This document shows positions 17,203 through 28,125 of a stretch of DNA of 64,000 nt, one piece after another (position 1 is the stretch's first letter; each line of letters starts with the position of its first letter). The position numbers were made by a program, and so were the translations under genes. This DNA is from Delftia sp. PS-11 (lineage in GTDB: Bacteria > Pseudomonadota > Gammaproteobacteria > Burkholderiales > Burkholderiaceae_C), in assembly GCF_029870285.1 (NCBI RefSeq), contig NZ_JACSYA010000023.1:54029-118028 (forward strand). The letters are read 5' to 3'. Below the pieces are notes generated by a model. That model searched no databases, was not told the origin of the DNA, and saw only the letters and a list, made by a program, of their open reading frames with translations.

Positions 17203-18339
17203 TCAGACGATGGCGAAATGCTCGGTGCCCGCCGCCAGGTCCAGCGACTTGGCGCGCTGGCTGCCCAGCTTGATCTGCAGCCGCAGGTCGTTGACCGAGT
17301 CGGCGTTGCGCAGCGCATCCTCATAGGTGATCAGGTTGGCCTCGAACAGGTCGAACAGCGCCTGGTCGAAGGTCTGCATGCCGAGGTTGCGGCTTTTCTT
17401 CATGATTTCCTTGATCTCGGTGACCTCGCCCTTGAAGATCAGGTCGGAGATCAGCGGCGAGTTGAGCATCACCTCGATGGCTGCCACGCGGCCCTTGCTG
17501 TCTTGCTTGGGCAGCAGGCGCTGCGAAACCATGGCGCGCAGGTTCAGCGACAGGTCCATGAGCAGTTGCTGGCGCCGTTCTTCGGGGAAGAAGTTGACGA
17601 TGCGGTCCAGCGCCTGGTTGGCGCTGTTGGCGTGCAGTGTCGCCAGGCACAGGTGGCCGGTTTCCGAGAAGACGATGGCATGCTCCATGGTCTCGCGGTC
17701 GCGGATTTCGCCCATCAGGATCACGTCCGGCGCCTGGCGCAGCGAGTTCTTGAGCGCCGCGTCCCAGCTGTCGGTGTCCAGGCCCACTTCGCGCTGCGTG
17801 ACCACGCAGTTCTTGTGCAGGTGCACGAATTCGATGGGGTCCTCGATGGTCACGATGTGGCCATAGGAGTTTTCGTTGCGCCAGTCCACCATGGCGGCCA
17901 GCGTGGTCGATTTGCCCGAGCCCGTGGCGCCGACCAGGATGCACAGGCCGCGCTTGGTCATGGCCACTTCCTTGAGGATCTGCGGCACGCCCAGGCTGTC
18001 GATGGTGGGCAGCGATACGGGAATGGTCCGCAGCACCATGCCGACGCGGCCCTGCTGGATGAAGGCGTTGACGCGAAAGCGCCCGATGCCGGACGGCGAG
18101 ATCGCGAAATTGCACTCCTTGGTGCGCTCGAAGTCGGCGATCTGCCGGTCGCTCATGATGGAGCGCGCCAGCGTCAGCGTGTGCGCGGGCGACAGCGGCT
18201 GCGGCGAGACCTTGGTCACCTTGCCGTCGATCTTGATCGCCGGCGGGAAGTCCGCCGTGATGAAGAGGTCGCTGCCGCTGCGGCTGACCATGAGCTTGAG
18301 CAGGTCGTTGATGAATTTACTGGCCTGATCTCTTTCCAT
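17203..18339 (-). CDS. pilU: Type IV pilus retraction ATPase PilU
   Basis: The 378-aa ATPase of the PilT/PilU group has Walker A GATGSGKSTTLAAMV, Asp box IVTIEDPIEFVH, Walker B-region ILMGEIRDRETMEHA and His box GHLCLATLHANSANQALDR. PilU works with PilT to pull back type IV pili for twitching and DNA uptake. Start ATG 18337-18339 has GGAGAG about 5 nt upstream and gives the normal PilU length. It follows pilT and a cNMP-binding gene on the same strand. The pilin and assembly genes are not in this window. Confidence 0.93.
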   Translation of the reverse strand: MERDQASKFINDLLKLMVSRSGSDLFITADFPPAIKIDGKVTKVSPQPLSPAHTLTLARSIMSDRQIADFERTKECNFAISPSGIGRFRVNAFIQQGRVGMVLRTIPVSLPTIDSLGVPQILKEVAMTKRGLCILVGATGSGKSTTLAAMVDWRNENSYGHIVTIEDPIEFVHLHKNCVVTQREVGLDTDSWDAALKNSLRQAPDVILMGEIRDRETMEHAIVFSETGHLCLATLHANSANQALDRIVNFFPEERRQQLLMDLSLNLRAMVSQRLLPKQDSKGRVAAIEVMLNSPLISDLIFKGEVTEIKEIMKKSRNLGMQTFDQALFDLFEANLITYEDALRNADSVNDLRLQIKLGSQRAKSLDLAAGTEHFAIV

Positions 18340-18441
18340 TGCATCTCTCCCAGGCGCTGCGGGCTGTGCGCGCAGACGCCAGTGTGGTGGCGGGCGCCCC
18401 TGTCCTGCCGCAGCCCTGGCCGGGCCGGGCACTGCGTGGGG

Positions 18442-19077
18442 CTAAGTATGCTGCTCTTCGCCCAGGCGCACGCTGATGGCACGCAGCCGGAACGACAGTT
18501 TGCGCGCCAGCAGTGCCATGAGCTTGGCCGCCAGTGCGGCGTTGCGGGTCATCATGTCATCCAGGGCCTCGGCGCTGAGCACGCCGATTTCGCAGTCGGT
18601 CAGCGTGGTGCAGCTCGAAAAGCGCGGCCCGCCGTCGAGCAGCGACATCTCGCCCAGAATGTCCCCTGGCCGGGTCTGAGCCAGGCGCATGCGCTCGCCC
18701 CAGGGCTGCTGGCGCTCCACGGCGATCTGGCCCGACAGCACGACGGCCATGAAGCTGCCATTCTCGTCCTGGCGGATCACGTCGCGCTGCGCTGCGACGG
18801 AGGCAAAGTAGAAGTACTCGCCCAACTGCCTGAGGCTGGCGCTTTCGAGCTGGCCCAGGTAGCGGTCCCGCTCCCACAGCTTGGCCAGCTGGGGGCCCGC
18901 GTCGCGCTGGGGCAGCCGGGTGGCGCCCACTTCGATGGCTCGCGCCTCCCAGGGCACGGGCGGCGTGTGCAGGTCCAGGTAGCCGTGGGCGGCCAGCGTG
19001 GTCGTGAAGAACGCCGATTCCGGCGAGGCGCTCTGGGGCGGCCCGGCTTGCCGGAGTCTGCGCAAGAAGCTTTTCAC
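18442..19077 (-). CDS. Cyclic-nucleotide-binding (CRP-like cap) domain protein between pilT and pilU
   Basis: The 211-aa protein has a single cNMP-binding beta-roll (GSFMAVVLSGQIAVERQQ, RLAQTRPGDILGEMSLLDGG, then PRFSSCTTLTDCEIGVL). It has no helix-turn-helix after it: the C-terminus ends in one amphipathic helix and EEQHT. It is therefore not a transcription factor of the CRP type. The phosphate-binding cassette reads GDILGEMSLLDGGPRFSS, which keeps G-E-x-S but has F where CRP has the ligand-contacting Ala/Arg environment, so nucleotide binding is uncertain. It lies 19 nt after pilT, which suggests it modulates pilus retraction. Confidence 0.85.
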   Translation of the reverse strand: MKSFLRRLRQAGPPQSASPESAFFTTTLAAHGYLDLHTPPVPWEARAIEVGATRLPQRDAGPQLAKLWERDRYLGQLESASLRQLGEYFYFASVAAQRDVIRQDENGSFMAVVLSGQIAVERQQPWGERMRLAQTRPGDILGEMSLLDGGPRFSSCTTLTDCEIGVLSAEALDDMMTRNAALAAKLMALLARKLSFRLRAISVRLGEEQHT

Positions 19078-19096
19078 GGCCTGGCTCCTCCTGTGT

Positions 19097-20140
19097 TCAG
19101 CCCGGGAAGTTTTCCGGGATCTTGGCCTTGCTGCGCGCTTCGGCAGGGCTGATGAGGTTGCGCCGCACCAGGTCGGTGAGGTTCTGGTCCAGCGTCTGCA
19201 TGCCGATGCTCTGGCTGGTCTGGATGGTCGAGTACATCTGGGCCACCTTGGCTTCGCGGATCAGGTTGCGGATGGCGCTGGTGCCCAGCATGATCTCGTG
19301 GGCCGCGACACGGCTCTGGCCATCCTTGGTTTTGCACAGCGTCTGAGAAATCACGGCCTGCAGCGATTCGGAGAGCATGGCGCGCACCATCTCCTTTTCC
19401 TCGGCCGGAAACACGTCAATGATACGGTCAATGGTCTTGGCCGCGCTCGACGTGTGCAGTGTGCCGAAGACCAGGTGGCCGGTTTCCGCCGCCGTCATGG
19501 CCAGCCGGATGGTTTCGAGGTCACGCATTTCACCGACCAGGATGGCATCAGGGTCTTCGCGCAGTGCCGAGCGCAGCGCTGCGGAGAACGACTGCGTCAT
19601 CGGCCCCACCTCGCGCTGGTTGACCAGGCATTTCTTGGAGTCGTGCACGAATTCGATGGGGTCTTCCACCGTGAGGATGTGGCCGTACTCGGTTTCGTTG
19701 AGGTGGTTGACCATGCCGGCCAGCGTGGTGGACTTGCCCGAGCCTGTGGGGCCGGTCACCAGCACCAGGCCGCGCGGCTTGAGTGCCAGGTCGGCAAAGA
19801 TCTTGGGCGCGTTGAGCTGCTCCAGCGTCAGGATCTTGCTCGGAATCGTACGGAATACGGCGGCCGCGCCCCGGTACTGGTTGAAGGCATTGACGCGAAA
19901 GCGCGCCAGGCCCTCGATCTCGAACGAGAAGTCCACTTCCAGGAATTCCTCGTAGGCCTTGCGCTGGGAGTCCGTCATGATGTCGTAGACCATGGCGTGC
20001 ACTGTCTTGTGGTCCAGGGGGTCCACATTGATGCGGCGCACGTCGCCGTGCACACGGATCATGGGCGGCAGCCCTGCGGACAGGTGCAGGTCGGAGGCCT
20101 TGTTCTTGACACTGAATGCCAGCAGTTGGGTGATATCCAC
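19097..20140 (-). CDS. pilT: Type IV pilus retraction ATPase PilT
   Basis: The 347-aa ATPase has Walker A GPTGSGKSTTLAGMV, Asp box ILTVEDPIEFVHDSKK, ILVGEMRDLETIRLAMTAAE and His box GHLVFGTLHTSSAAKTIDR. The C-terminal region has AIRNLIREAK and KVAQMYSTIQTSQSIGMQTL, close to the AIRNLIRE motif needed for retraction. The start is GTG at 20138-20140 (VDITQLLAFSVK...), preceded by GAGGGAGC at about 6 nt, and matches the usual N-terminus MDI. It is the first gene of the pilT-cNMP-pilU set and diverges from the YggS-type gene over 36 nt. Confidence 0.95.
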   Translation of the reverse strand: MDITQLLAFSVKNKASDLHLSAGLPPMIRVHGDVRRINVDPLDHKTVHAMVYDIMTDSQRKAYEEFLEVDFSFEIEGLARFRVNAFNQYRGAAAVFRTIPSKILTLEQLNAPKIFADLALKPRGLVLVTGPTGSGKSTTLAGMVNHLNETEYGHILTVEDPIEFVHDSKKCLVNQREVGPMTQSFSAALRSALREDPDAILVGEMRDLETIRLAMTAAETGHLVFGTLHTSSAAKTIDRIIDVFPAEEKEMVRAMLSESLQAVISQTLCKTKDGQSRVAAHEIMLGTSAIRNLIREAKVAQMYSTIQTSQSIGMQTLDQNLTDLVRRNLISPAEARSKAKIPENFPG

Positions 20141-20176
20141 GGATTCGCTCCCTCGTTTGGTACGCTGGCGGCAATT

Positions 20177-20899
20177 ATGACGATTGAAAACACGCTTCAA
20201 CATATTCATGCGCGCATCGCGGCGGCTTGTGCCCAGGCGGCGCGTTCGCAACAGGCAGTCCAGCTGCTGGCGGTCTCCAAGACTTTCGGCGCCGATGCCG
20301 TGCGCGAGGCCGTGCTGGCCGGGCAGCGCAGCTTTGGCGAAAACTACATCCAGGAAGGTGTGGAGAAGATCGCTGCCGTGCGCGCCATGGGCCTGCCCGG
20401 CGGCGATGCCCTGCAGTGGCACTGCATCGGCCCCATCCAGAGCAACAAGACGCGGCTGGTGGCCGAGCATTTCGACTGGGCCCAGACGGTGGACCGCCTC
20501 AAGATCGCCGAGCGCCTGTCGGCCCAGCGCCCCGAGGGCCTGGCGCCGCTGCAGGTATGCATCCAGCTGAACGTGGACGGCGGCGAAACCAAGGCCGGCG
20601 TGCCGCCCGCGCAGGCGCTGGAGTTGGCAGCCGCCATCGTGCGCCTGCCGCGTCTGGTGCTGCGCGGGGTGATGAGCATTCCCGACGATGTGCCGGGCTT
20701 CGAGGCCCAGCGCGAGGTCCACCGCCGCGCCGCCGCCGTTTTCGAGGCCATCCGCGCCAGCGGCCTGCCGGGGCTGGAGCGCTTCGATACCCTGTCCATG
20801 GGCATGACTGGCGATCTGGAGGCCGCCGTGGCAGCGGGATCGACCATGGTGCGCGTGGGCAGCGGCATCTTCGGACAACGAAACTACGCCCCGCGTTGA
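20177..20899 (+). CDS. YggS/PROSC-family pyridoxal-phosphate homeostasis protein
   Basis: The 240-aa protein is the single-domain alanine-racemase-fold PLP protein usually divergent from pilT in proteobacteria. The PLP-binding Lys is K35 in LLAVSKTFGADAVREA. Other family motifs are FGENYIQEGVEKI, LQWHCIGPIQSNKTRLV and LSMGMTGDLEAAVAAGSTMV, then VRVGSGIFGQRNY. YggS proteins bind PLP without known catalytic turnover and keep vitamin B6 and amino-acid pools balanced. The whole conserved length is present. Confidence 0.94.
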   Translation: MTIENTLQHIHARIAAACAQAARSQQAVQLLAVSKTFGADAVREAVLAGQRSFGENYIQEGVEKIAAVRAMGLPGGDALQWHCIGPIQSNKTRLVAEHFDWAQTVDRLKIAERLSAQRPEGLAPLQVCIQLNVDGGETKAGVPPAQALELAAAIVRLPRLVLRGVMSIPDDVPGFEAQREVHRRAAAVFEAIRASGLPGLERFDTLSMGMTGDLEAAVAAGSTMVRVGSGIFGQRNYAPR

Positions 20900-20907
20900 G
20901 CGGGGCG
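20887..20907 (+). terminator. GC hairpin overlapping the YggS stop codon
   Basis: CGCCCCGC and GCGGGGCG form an 8-bp stem around GTTGA, with the stop codon in the loop. There is no T-tract, so intrinsic termination is doubtful. It separates the convergent YggS and binding-protein genes. Confidence 0.4.
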
Positions 20908-20928
20908 GAGCCAGTGGGGCGCGCTGTT

Positions 20929-22188
20929 TCAGCGGCTGCCGGGCCGCTTCATCTGGCAGTCCGTGGGCTGTTCGGTCTGCTCTGCCGTGTAGACGGCATC
21001 GGTGCGAAAGCCGTAGTCCGTGCCTTCCCAGCCGGTCTTGACCAGCCTGCCGTCCACGGGCGCGATGGTGTTGACCACCTGGGGCAGCAGCAGCTGGTGG
21101 TCCTTGCCGCGCATGCGCACGGGGCCGGCCACGGTGTCCATCTGCAGGTCTTCCAGCGCCAGCGCGATCTTCACCGGCTCGGTGGACCGGGCCTTGGCCA
21201 TGGCGGCGGCCAGCATGCGTGGCACCAGGTCCATGCGCGGCGAGAGGAAGTCCTTGCCCATGCGTGCCTTGTAATCGCGGGCGCGGGCCTCGGCCAGCGG
21301 GCGGCCGGCCTGGCCCGGGTGCCATTCGGCCACCCAGGTCAGCTGGCCGATGCGGGTCTGGGCGAAGGAGGTCACGGTGCCGGGCATGCCGCCTGCGCTG
21401 TGGTTGAAGTAGCGCAGGTCATGGCCCGCGTCGGCCGCTGACTTGAGCAGCAGCGTCAGATCCTGCCCCCAGTTGCCCGTGATCACGGAATCCGCGCCGC
21501 TTTCCTTGATCTTGGCCACATAGGGCGCGAAGTCCTTGACCCTGCCGATGGGGTGCAGCATCTCGCCCGTGAACTCGATGTCAGGCCGCGCCGCACCCAC
21601 CATCTGGCGCCCGTAGGCAGCCCATTGCTTGCCATGGGCGTAGTCCTGGTTGAGCAGGTAGATCTTGCGGATTGCGGGCTGGGCCTTGATGTAGCTGGCA
21701 ATCGCCTGCATGCGCATTGCGGTGTTGGCATCGAACATGAAATGCCAGAAGCTGCAGGATTTGCCCGTCAGCTCGGGGTCGATGGAGGAGTGGTTGAGCA
21801 CCAGCACCTCCTTGCCCGGATTGCGCTGGTTGTGGCGCGATGCCGCCTGCACCAGGGCCGCCACGACCGAGGAGCCCGAGCCGCCCGTGACCACCACGCG
21901 TGCGCCCTGGTCGATGGCCGCCTGCAGCGCGGCCTGGCTTTCCTGGGCCGAGAGCTTGCTGTCGAACTGCAGCAGCTGCAGCTTTGCGCCGTTGAACAGC
22001 CCGCCCTGGGCATTCACGTCCTCGACGGCAAACTGCACATGGTCGCGCATCAGCTCTCCCGTGCTCACGAAGGGGCCTGACAGCGGGTCGATGAAGGCGA
22101 TCTTGAAAGGCTCGGCACCCTGGGCATGGGCGCCGCCTGCGCACAGCAGTGCAGCGGTGAAGGCAATGGATGGAAGGCGCATGGGCAT
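20929..22188 (-). CDS. Branched-chain-amino-acid-type (LivK) ABC substrate-binding protein
   Basis: The 419-aa protein has a Sec signal peptide (cut near GAHAQG) and the type I periplasmic-binding fold: FKIAFIDPLSGPFVSTGELM, DGRVVVTGG-like ARVVVTGGSGSSVVAAL and a later hinge ADSVITGNWGQDLTLLL. It would bind its ligand in the periplasm for a Liv-type transporter, but no permease or ATPase genes are nearby, so it is either an orphan partner or served by a remote transporter. It is 24 nt downstream of the TetR gene and divergent from the acyl-CoA ligase/carboxylase genes. That placement hints at a carboxylic or aromatic acid ligand. Confidence 0.87.
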   Translation of the reverse strand: MPMRLPSIAFTAALLCAGGAHAQGAEPFKIAFIDPLSGPFVSTGELMRDHVQFAVEDVNAQGGLFNGAKLQLLQFDSKLSAQESQAALQAAIDQGARVVVTGGSGSSVVAALVQAASRHNQRNPGKEVLVLNHSSIDPELTGKSCSFWHFMFDANTAMRMQAIASYIKAQPAIRKIYLLNQDYAHGKQWAAYGRQMVGAARPDIEFTGEMLHPIGRVKDFAPYVAKIKESGADSVITGNWGQDLTLLLKSAADAGHDLRYFNHSAGGMPGTVTSFAQTRIGQLTWVAEWHPGQAGRPLAEARARDYKARMGKDFLSPRMDLVPRMLAAAMAKARSTEPVKIALALEDLQMDTVAGPVRMRGKDHQLLLPQVVNTIAPVDGRLVKTGWEGTDYGFRTDAVYTAEQTEQPTDCQMKRPGSR

Positions 22189-22212
22189 GTCTTGTCTCCA
22201 GTCAGAGGTCGG

Positions 22213-22941
22213 TCAGGCCTTGCCGGGCGGCTCGGCCGCAGGCCGGCTGCGCCGTGCAGGCGTCTTTTTCGCGGGGGATGCAGTGCGGGGGCGGGGCGCT
22301 GGCGTGGCAGCGCGCGCGCCGCCCAGGCCCAGCACGCGGCCGGCCAGATGCGTCAGCTCGGCCACCATTTCGGCCGTGCCCAGGCGTCCGTCTGGGCGGT
22401 ACCAGTGGTAGAGAAAGCCCGGCAGACTGCAGGCGGCCTGCGCCGTGATGCGTGTCTCCCGGAAGTCGAAATGGCCGCTGGCGCGGCCCTCTTCCAGCAG
22501 CGCGCACAACTGGCGGTAGAACTGGCGCGCCAGCGCGCGCGAGGCCTTCATGTAGGCGGGACTGAAGGCCTGGGGTTCGCGGTAGGGGAAAAACGCCGCC
22601 GGGTAGTGGGCAATGGTGGCCGCGATCAGGCGCTGCAGTCCGTCCATGGCCTTCTCGTGCGCGGGGCGGGTGTCGTCGGCGGCAAAGTCCAGCACCGTGA
22701 AGCAGGCCTCGGTGGGTGCCCAGCACAGGGTCTCGAAGATCTCCTGCTTGTTGCGGAAGTAGTAGTAGACAAAGGGCTTGGTCACGCCCAGGGCCTGCAC
22801 GATCTGCTCCATCGTGGTGTGGCTGTAGCCATTGCGGTCGAACAGGGCCTCGGCCGCCTTGAGGATGCGTTCGCGCTTTTCATCGGAGCCGGCCGTGGGA
22901 AGGCGCTGGCGGCCGCGCGGGGTGACAGGGGGCTTGGGCAT
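22213..22941 (-). CDS. TetR-family transcriptional regulator
   Basis: The 242-aa protein has an N-terminal TetR helix-turn-helix (RERILKAAEALFDRNGYSHT, then TMEQIVQALGVTKPFVYYYF) and a C-terminal ligand-binding region containing HYPAAFFPYREPQAFSPAYM. A basic Ala/Pro/Lys/Arg-rich tail from about residue 205 is unusual. It is divergent from the ligase/carboxylase pair and co-directional with the LivK-type gene, so it probably represses both units by binding the two palindromes in 22981-23013. Regulators of this group often respond to acyl-CoA; that is inference here. Confidence 0.9.
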   Translation of the reverse strand: MPKPPVTPRGRQRLPTAGSDEKRERILKAAEALFDRNGYSHTTMEQIVQALGVTKPFVYYYFRNKQEIFETLCWAPTEACFTVLDFAADDTRPAHEKAMDGLQRLIAATIAHYPAAFFPYREPQAFSPAYMKASRALARQFYRQLCALLEEGRASGHFDFRETRITAQAACSLPGFLYHWYRPDGRLGTAEMVAELTHLAGRVLGLGGARAATPAPRPRTASPAKKTPARRSRPAAEPPGKA

Positions 22942-22980
22942 GCGGTAAATCTCGTGTCGCGTCTGTGGCAGCGGTGGTTA

Positions 22981-22992
22981 TACCAATGGGTA
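22981..22992. promoter_or_regulatory. Candidate TetR operator 1
   Basis: TACCAATGGGTA is an inverted repeat (TACC/GGTA arms) between the TetR gene and the ligase gene. Its twin lies 21 bp further, center to center, which is two helical turns and so on the same DNA face. Confidence 0.6.
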
Positions 22993-23001
22993 GCAATGTT
23001 C

Positions 23002-23013
23002 TACCGGTGGGTA
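23002..23013. promoter_or_regulatory. Candidate TetR operator 2
   Basis: TACCGGTGGGTA repeats the TACC-N4-GGTA layout of operator 1 and overlaps an AT-rich stretch (TATATATTT) that could be the -10 region of the ligase promoter. Binding here would block transcription. Confidence 0.6.
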
Positions 23014-23106
23014 TATATTTGCAAGGCGCGGTTTGCAAAATCAGATCAAGGCTATCCCTGAGACAGCCACAGGCCGCGCCCATCACAGACCTCCAGGAGA
23101 CAAGCC

Positions 23107-24707
<1,601 letters not shown>

Positions 24708-24711
<4 letters not shown>

Positions 24712-27700
24712 GAAAGACCACAGACCCCATGTTCCAGAAGATCCTGATCGCCAACCGTGGCGAGATCGCCCTGCGCATCGTGCGCGCCCTGCAGGAGTTG
24801 GGCGTGCCCAGCCTGGCGGTCTATGCCGATGACGATGCGCAGGCGCCCCATGTGCGCGCCGCCGATGCGGCCGTGGCCCTGGGCGGGAGCGGCGCACCGG
24901 CCTACCTCGATAGCGCGCGGCTGCTGCGCATTGCGCGCGAGCAGGGCTGCGATGGCATCCATCCCGGCTACGGGTTTCTCAGCGAAAGCGCGTCATTTGC
25001 CCAGGCATGCGCCGATGCCGGGGTGCGCTTCATCGGCCCCACGCCGGCCCAGCTGGAGTGGCTGGGCGACAAGGCCCGTGCGCGCGATCTCGCCCGCAGC
25101 TGCGATGTGCCCCTGCTGCCCGGCAGCCCTGAGGCTGTGTCGCTGGAGCAGGCCCAGGCATTCTTCGCCGCGCAGCGTGCCGATGGGGCCAGCGGCATCA
25201 TGGTCAAGGCCATCGGCGGCGGTGGCGGGCGCGGCATGCGCGCCGTGCTGCGCGCCGAGGACCTGCCCGCCGCCTATGAGCGCTGCCGCAGCGAGGCGCG
25301 CGCCGCCTTTGGCGTGGACGGCGTCTACGTGGAGCGGCTGATGGCGGACGCGCGCCACATCGAGGTGCAGGTCCTGGGTGATGGCGGCGCTTCGCCCATC
25401 GCGCTGGGCGAGCGCGAATGCACGCTGCAGCGGCGGTTTCAGAAACTGGTCGAGATCGCGCCCAGCCCCAGCCTGGCGCAGCCGCTGCGCGAGCGCATCA
25501 CGCGCGATGCGCTGCGCATGGCCGCCAGGATCGGCTACGAGGGCCTGGGCACCTTCGAGTTCCTGGTCGATGGCGCCTGCGCGGCGCTGCCCTATGTGTT
25601 CATCGAGGCCAACCCGCGCCTGCAGGTCGAGCACACCATCACCGAAGAAGTCTTCGGCATCGATCTCGTGCAGGCCCAGATCCGCGTGGCCGCAGGCCAG
25701 CGCCTGCAGGCCCTGGGTCTGGATGCCCATGCGCCGCCCGCGCCGCGCGGCTACGCCATGCAGTGGCGCATCAATGCCGAGACGCTGGACGCCTCGGGCC
25801 AGTCGCGCCCCGGCGGCGGCAGCATCCGGCAACTGCAGTGGCCTGCCGGGCCCGGCATCCGCATCGACACGCATGCGTGCACAGGGGCCAGCCCCTCGCC
25901 GCACTACGACACGCTGCTGGCCAAGCTCGTCGTGCACAGCAGCGCGCCGCGCTTTGACGATGCGCTGCGCCGCGCGCGGCGGGCACTGGCCGAATGCCGC
26001 ATCGATGGCCTGGAGACCAACCTCGGCCTGCTGCAGGCGCTGGCCCAGCGGCCCGAGATGGCGTCCCAGGCCGTGCATACGCGCTGGCTGGAAGAAGTGC
26101 TGCCCGAGCTGCTGGACGCTGCGCGCCGGCTGAAGCCGCCGGCGCTGTCCGGGCCTGCGCCGGCGGCTTCAGCCGGGGGCCAGGAGGGCGCCCAAGCGCC
26201 AATACCCGACGGCGCCATCTGCGCCCCCATGCCTGCGCGCATCGTGCAATGGAGCGTGGCCGTGGGCGATGCCGTGGCCGCCGGTGCCGAGCTGGGTGTG
26301 CTCGAAGCCATGAAGATGGAGCATGTGCTGCTGGCCCCGCAGGCCGGCACCGTCGCGGCGCTGCTGGCCGGGGCAGGCGCCTATGTGGCGCAGGAGCAGC
26401 CGCTGCTGGTGCTGGCCGCTGCCAGCGCCGGGCAGGCCGGTGCGCGCGAGGAGCTTGCGGCGCCCGACCCGGACCATCTGCGCGATGACCTGCGCCGCGT
26501 CATCGGCCGCCACGCCTTCACGCTGGACGCTGCCCGGCCCGAGGCCATGGCCAGGCGCCATGCCCAGGGCGGGCGCAGCGCGCGCGAGAACATCGCCGAC
26601 CTGTGCGATGCGGGCAGCTTCATCGAATACGGCGCGCTGGCGATTGCCGCGCAGACGCGCCGGCGCAGCATCGAAGACCTGGTCGCCAGCACCCCGGCAG
26701 ACGGCATGGTCACGGGCATGGGCTCCATCAACGGCGCGCAGTTCGGCGAGGAGCGCGCGCGTGCCGTCGTCATGGCCTATGACGCCACGGTGCTGGCCGG
26801 AACCCAGGGCATGCGCAACCATGCCAAGACCGACCGGATGCTGGGCATCGCCCTGGCGCAGAAGCTGCCCGTGGTGCTGTTCGCCGAAGGCGGTGGCGGG
26901 CGCCCCGGCGACACCGACATGCCTGTGGTCGCGGGCCTGCATGTGCACACCTTCGCAGCCTATGCGGCGCTGTCGGGCCAGGTGCCCGTCATCGGCATCG
27001 CCCATGGCCGCTGCTTCGCGGGCAACGCGGCGCTGCTGGGCTGCAGCGACGCCATCATCGCCACCCGCGCCAGCACCATCGGCATGGGCGGGCCGGCCAT
27101 GATCGAAGGCGGCGGCCTGGGAGTGTTCCGCCCCGAAGAGGTCGGCCCCAGCGCAGTCCAGCACGCCAATGGCGTGATCGATGTGCTGGTCGAGGACGAG
27201 GCCCAGGCCGTGGTGGCCGCGCGCCACTATCTGTCTTTCTTCCAGGGCCGTGCAGCCGCCTGGACTGCGCCCGACACCCGCGCCCTGCGCCATGTGGTGC
27301 CCGAAAACCGGCTGCGCGCCTACGATACGCGCGCGGCTCTGGCCCACCTGGTGGACGCGGACAGCCTGCTCATGCTGCGCACGGGCTTTGGCGCGGGCAT
27401 CCATACGGCGCTGGCACGCATCGAAGGCCGGCCCGTGGGCCTGATGGCCAGCAACCCCCTGCACCTGGGCGGCGCCATCGATGCCGATGCCGCCGACAAG
27501 GCCGCGCGCTTCATGCAGCTGTGCAATGCCCACGGCCTGCCCATCGTCAGCCTGGTGGACACGCCCGGCTTCATGGTCGGCCCCGAGACCGAGAAGACTG
27601 CCCAGGTGCGCCATGTCAGCCGCCTGTTCGTTGCCGCCGCCAAGCTGCGCGTACCCTACTTCAGCGTGGTGCTGCGCAAGGGCTATGGCCTGGGCGCGAT

Positions 27701-28022
27701 GGGCATGACGGCGGGCAGCTTCCATGCCCCGGTGTTCAACGTCGCCTGGCCCACCGGCGAGTTCGGCGCCATGGGCCTGGAAGGCGCCGTGCGCCTGGGT
27801 TTCCGCAAGGAACTCGAAGCCCTGCCCGAGGGGCCGCAGCGCGATGCGCTGTTCGCCCAACTGCTGGCCCGCCAGTACGCCCATGGCGAGGCCATGCACA
27901 TGGCCAGCACGCTGGAAATCGATGCCGTCATCGACCCTGCCGACACGCGCACCTGGCTGGCGCGCGGCCTGGCGGGCGCACGCGTTGCGCCCGCTCAAGC
28001 GGGCTTCGTGGACACCTGGTAG
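24708..28022 (+). CDS. Single-chain biotin-dependent acyl-CoA carboxylase (BC-BCCP-CT fusion)
   Basis: The 1104-aa protein holds a whole carboxylase. A biotin carboxylase domain (residues 8 to about 460) shows QKILIANRGEIALRIVRAL, the ATP-grasp loop VKAIGGGGGRGMRAV and FIEANPRLQVEHTITEEVFG. A biotin carrier domain (about 505-570) has the biotinylation site EAMKMEH, lysine near 533. A carboxyltransferase domain (about 600-1104) has the paired crotonase-like halves, for example VVLFAEGGGGRPGDTDM and KGYGLGAMGMTAGSFHAPVF. Fused enzymes of this order resemble the single-chain long-chain acyl-CoA carboxylases. The start at 24708 overlaps the ligase stop; the in-frame ATG at 24729 is an alternative. 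The natural acyl-CoA is unknown. Confidence 0.9.
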
Positions 28023-28084
28023 GCCATGAAAATGCCGGGGTCGGCGTGCTAAGCTGGCCCTCTTTTTCTACGAACAACGATGGC

Positions 28085-28103
28085 GGGCCTGCGCAGCAGG
28101 CCC
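28085..28103 (+). other. Short perfect hairpin before the aminotransferase gene
   Basis: GGGCCTGC and GCAGGCCC form an 8-bp stem with a GCA loop, 22 nt before the aminotransferase ATG and 62 nt after the carboxylase stop. There is no T-tract. It may be a weak terminator or part of the 5' leader. Confidence 0.35.
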
Positions 28104-28125
28104 TGCCGCCTCTGGAGAATTTTCC

